From NCBI GenBank assembly GCA_017470505.1, contig JAFUYO010000006.1, forward strand, positions 1 to 32,833: a stretch of DNA of 32,833 nt. Reading direction: 5' to 3'. Below are positions 31,388 through 32,833 of the stretch, one piece after another. The stretch is from Butyrivibrio sp. Its GTDB lineage: Bacteria; Bacillota; Clostridia; Lachnospirales; Lachnospiraceae. Each line of letters begins with the position of its first letter. The first letter of the stretch is position 1. Under the pieces are notes generated by a model. The model searched no databases, was not told the DNA's origin, and was given only the letters and a program-made list of their open reading frames with translations. Position numbers and translations under genes: made by a program.

Positions 31388-31415
31388 TTGACAGCTATCA
31401 TAAACAAACTGATAT
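31388..31415 (+). promoter_or_regulatory. Candidate promoter of galK
   Basis: -35 TTGACA (31388-31393), a 16-bp spacer and -10 TGATAT (31410-31415). The -10 is weak, so the call is tentative. Confidence 0.45.
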
Positions 31416-31507
31416 GGAAAAAGAATGTGGCGGAGAGTATGATATAAGTAAATTTAAGAGAGATAAAACCAAGCCGGGCTTGGGAGCAAACATTTCAGGA
31501 GGGTTAT

Positions 31508-32686
31508 ATGATCGATCAGGAGATGAAGAAGGCGGTTCTCGAGGCATTCGAGAAGAATTATGGGAAAAATGACGGCGTGAAGGCGTACTTCGCACCGGGG
31601 CGTGTCAACCTCATTGGTGAACATACTGACTACAATGGCGGGCACGTTTTCCCGTGCGCACTCACCATTGGAACATACGGAGCAGCAGCCAAAAGAGATG
31701 ACAACAAGATCAGGTTCTTCTCGGTAAACCAGGACAGGCTCGGCATAGTTGAGTCGTCACTGGATGACTTAAAACCCAGCGACAAGGCAGGCTGGACCAA
31801 CTATCCCAAGGGAGTAGTGTGGGCATTTGAAAAGAGAGGAATGAAGCTTGATAAGGGCTTTGACATGGTCATCTACGGCAACATTCCGAATGGTTCAGGG
31901 CTTTCTTCGTCGGCTTCACTCGAGGTGCTTACAGGGTTTATCCTAAGGGACCTCTATGGGTTTGAGGTAACGAACCAGGATCTGGCGCTCATCGGTCAGT
32001 ACTCCGAGAACAATTTCAACGGCTGTAACTGCGGTATCATGGATCAGTTTGCAGTAGCCATGGGCAAGGACGACAACGCGATCTTCCTAGACACGGCGGA
32101 CCTCTCCTTTGAGTATGCGCCGATCAGCTTGAAGGGCTGCAAGATCATCATCGCCAACACCAACAAGAAGCACAAGCTCACGGATTCCCAGTACAACGCG
32201 CGCCGCAGTATGTGCGAGGAGGCACTTGCAATCTTCCAGAAGAGCCTTGATATCAAGGGACTCGGAGATCTCAGTATCGAGGAGTTCGAGGCAAACAAGC
32301 ACCTCCTCACAGACCCCGACATGCAGAAAAAGGCAAAGCACGCAGTATACGAGAACCAGCGCACGATCGAGGCTGTTAAGGCTCTTAAGGACGGCGACCT
32401 TGAGCACTTCGGAGAACTCATGAAACAGTCTCACGAGTCACTTCGCGATGACTACGATGTGACAGGAGAAGAGCTCGACACACTCGCCGAGGAGGCATGG
32501 AAGATTCCCGGAGTTATCGGATCGAGAATGACAGGCGGCGGCTTCGGCGGCTGCACAGTTTCTATCGTAAAGGACGAGGCAATCGATAACTTCAAGAAGA
32601 CGGTCGGCGAGAACTACAGGAAAAAGATCGGGTACGATGCAACCTTCTACACAGTTGAAATCGGCGGAGGCCCCGAGGTTATCTGA
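31508..32686 (+). CDS. galK: Galactokinase
   Basis: Phosphorylates alpha-D-galactose at C1 with ATP, the entry step of the Leloir pathway. It has 392 residues, the normal length, and is a GHMP-family kinase. The galactokinase signature GRVNLIGEHTDYNGGHVFP is at about residues 31-49, the ATP-binding loop PNGSGLSSSASLEV at about 127-140 and the third GHMP motif GSRMTGGGFGGCTVS at about 338-352. The start is fixed by AGGAGG at 31497-31502. No galT or galE is present in the window; an AraC-type regulator of the sugar-responsive kind lies upstream beyond xpaC and telA. An ERIC-like repeat begins 10 bp after the stop codon. Confidence 0.97.
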   Translation: MIDQEMKKAVLEAFEKNYGKNDGVKAYFAPGRVNLIGEHTDYNGGHVFPCALTIGTYGAAAKRDDNKIRFFSVNQDRLGIVESSLDDLKPSDKAGWTNYPKGVVWAFEKRGMKLDKGFDMVIYGNIPNGSGLSSSASLEVLTGFILRDLYGFEVTNQDLALIGQYSENNFNGCNCGIMDQFAVAMGKDDNAIFLDTADLSFEYAPISLKGCKIIIANTNKKHKLTDSQYNARRSMCEEALAIFQKSLDIKGLGDLSIEEFEANKHLLTDPDMQKKAKHAVYENQRTIEAVKALKDGDLEHFGELMKQSHESLRDDYDVTGEELDTLAEEAWKIPGVIGSRMTGGGFGGCTVSIVKDEAIDNFKKTVGENYRKKIGYDATFYTVEIGGGPEVI

Positions 32687-32696
32687 TCCAAAATAA

Positions 32697-32833
32697 GGAA
32701 CTGTAGCGAAATAACTTGAACATTTTACTTGCCTGATTTCCCAAATGCTGCGTCAAGAGCCTTAACAATGCCCGCATTGTCTGCGTTTTCTTCCTTGCCT
32801 TTGAAAAATCATTCTGCGTAAAATGTTCAGTTA
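32697..32833 (-). repeat. ERIC-like inverted-repeat element, copy 4 (cut by window end)
   Basis: It starts with GGAACTGTAGCGAAATAAC, and the rest is the reverse complement of copy 1 (6552-6672) with two differences over 121 bp. It extends further than copy 1, into the inner arm AAAATGTTCAGTTA of the second terminal repeat, before the window ends. It lies just downstream of galK. Confidence 0.92.

Overview
The window looks like a chromosomal segment of a motile Gram-positive anaerobe of the Lachnospiraceae, probably close to Butyrivibrio or Pseudobutyrivibrio. The evidence is strong Firmicutes ribosome binding sites, a T-box leader on a type 2 isoleucyl-tRNA synthetase, flagellins with SigD-type promoters, clostridial PurF with a short propeptide, an Amt-PII fusion and an XpaC/TelA pair. 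The taxon is inferred from gene content, not from a marker gene.

Left part (1-6.7 kb). A tRNA-Pro gene lies next to a 43-bp copy of its own 5' half. It is divergent from an ECF-type sigma factor and a small protein with a leader-peptide-like motif. A scrap zone follows: a glutamine-type ABC ATPase remnant behind an intact promoter, a 70-bp copy of part of amt, and a 30-bp block found again near 6.2 kb. Two identical tRNA-Gly(GCC) genes flank purF and the convergent amt-PII fusion gene. The purF and amt leaders begin with nearly the same 15-nt arm of a hairpin, which suggests shared control of nitrogen genes.

Middle (6.7-20.5 kb). An RlmI-like rRNA methyltransferase is followed by a frameshifted small gene and a free-methionine sulfoxide reductase. 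Then comes a two-gene unit: a 2108-residue coiled-coil protein with an embedded, apparently catalytic UbiB/ABC1 kinase-like domain, translationally coupled to a GNAT-like protein with a long Asp/Gly-rich linker. After it come a 175-bp dyad repeat, an Ile T-box and ileS.

Right part (20.5-32.8 kb). Two divergent flagellin genes share an intergenic control region with SigD-type promoters; the left one has two CsrA-type hairpins in its leader. Downstream lie glycogen phosphorylase, an AraC regulator with a probable leaderless mRNA, XpaC, TelA and galactokinase.

The most unusual content is non-coding. There is an ERIC-like inverted-repeat family in four copies with paired base changes in its stems. 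There is a dyad family whose two full copies keep motif spacing to the base pair. Between ileS and the first flagellin, an octamer alternates orientation six times at exactly 32-bp steps.
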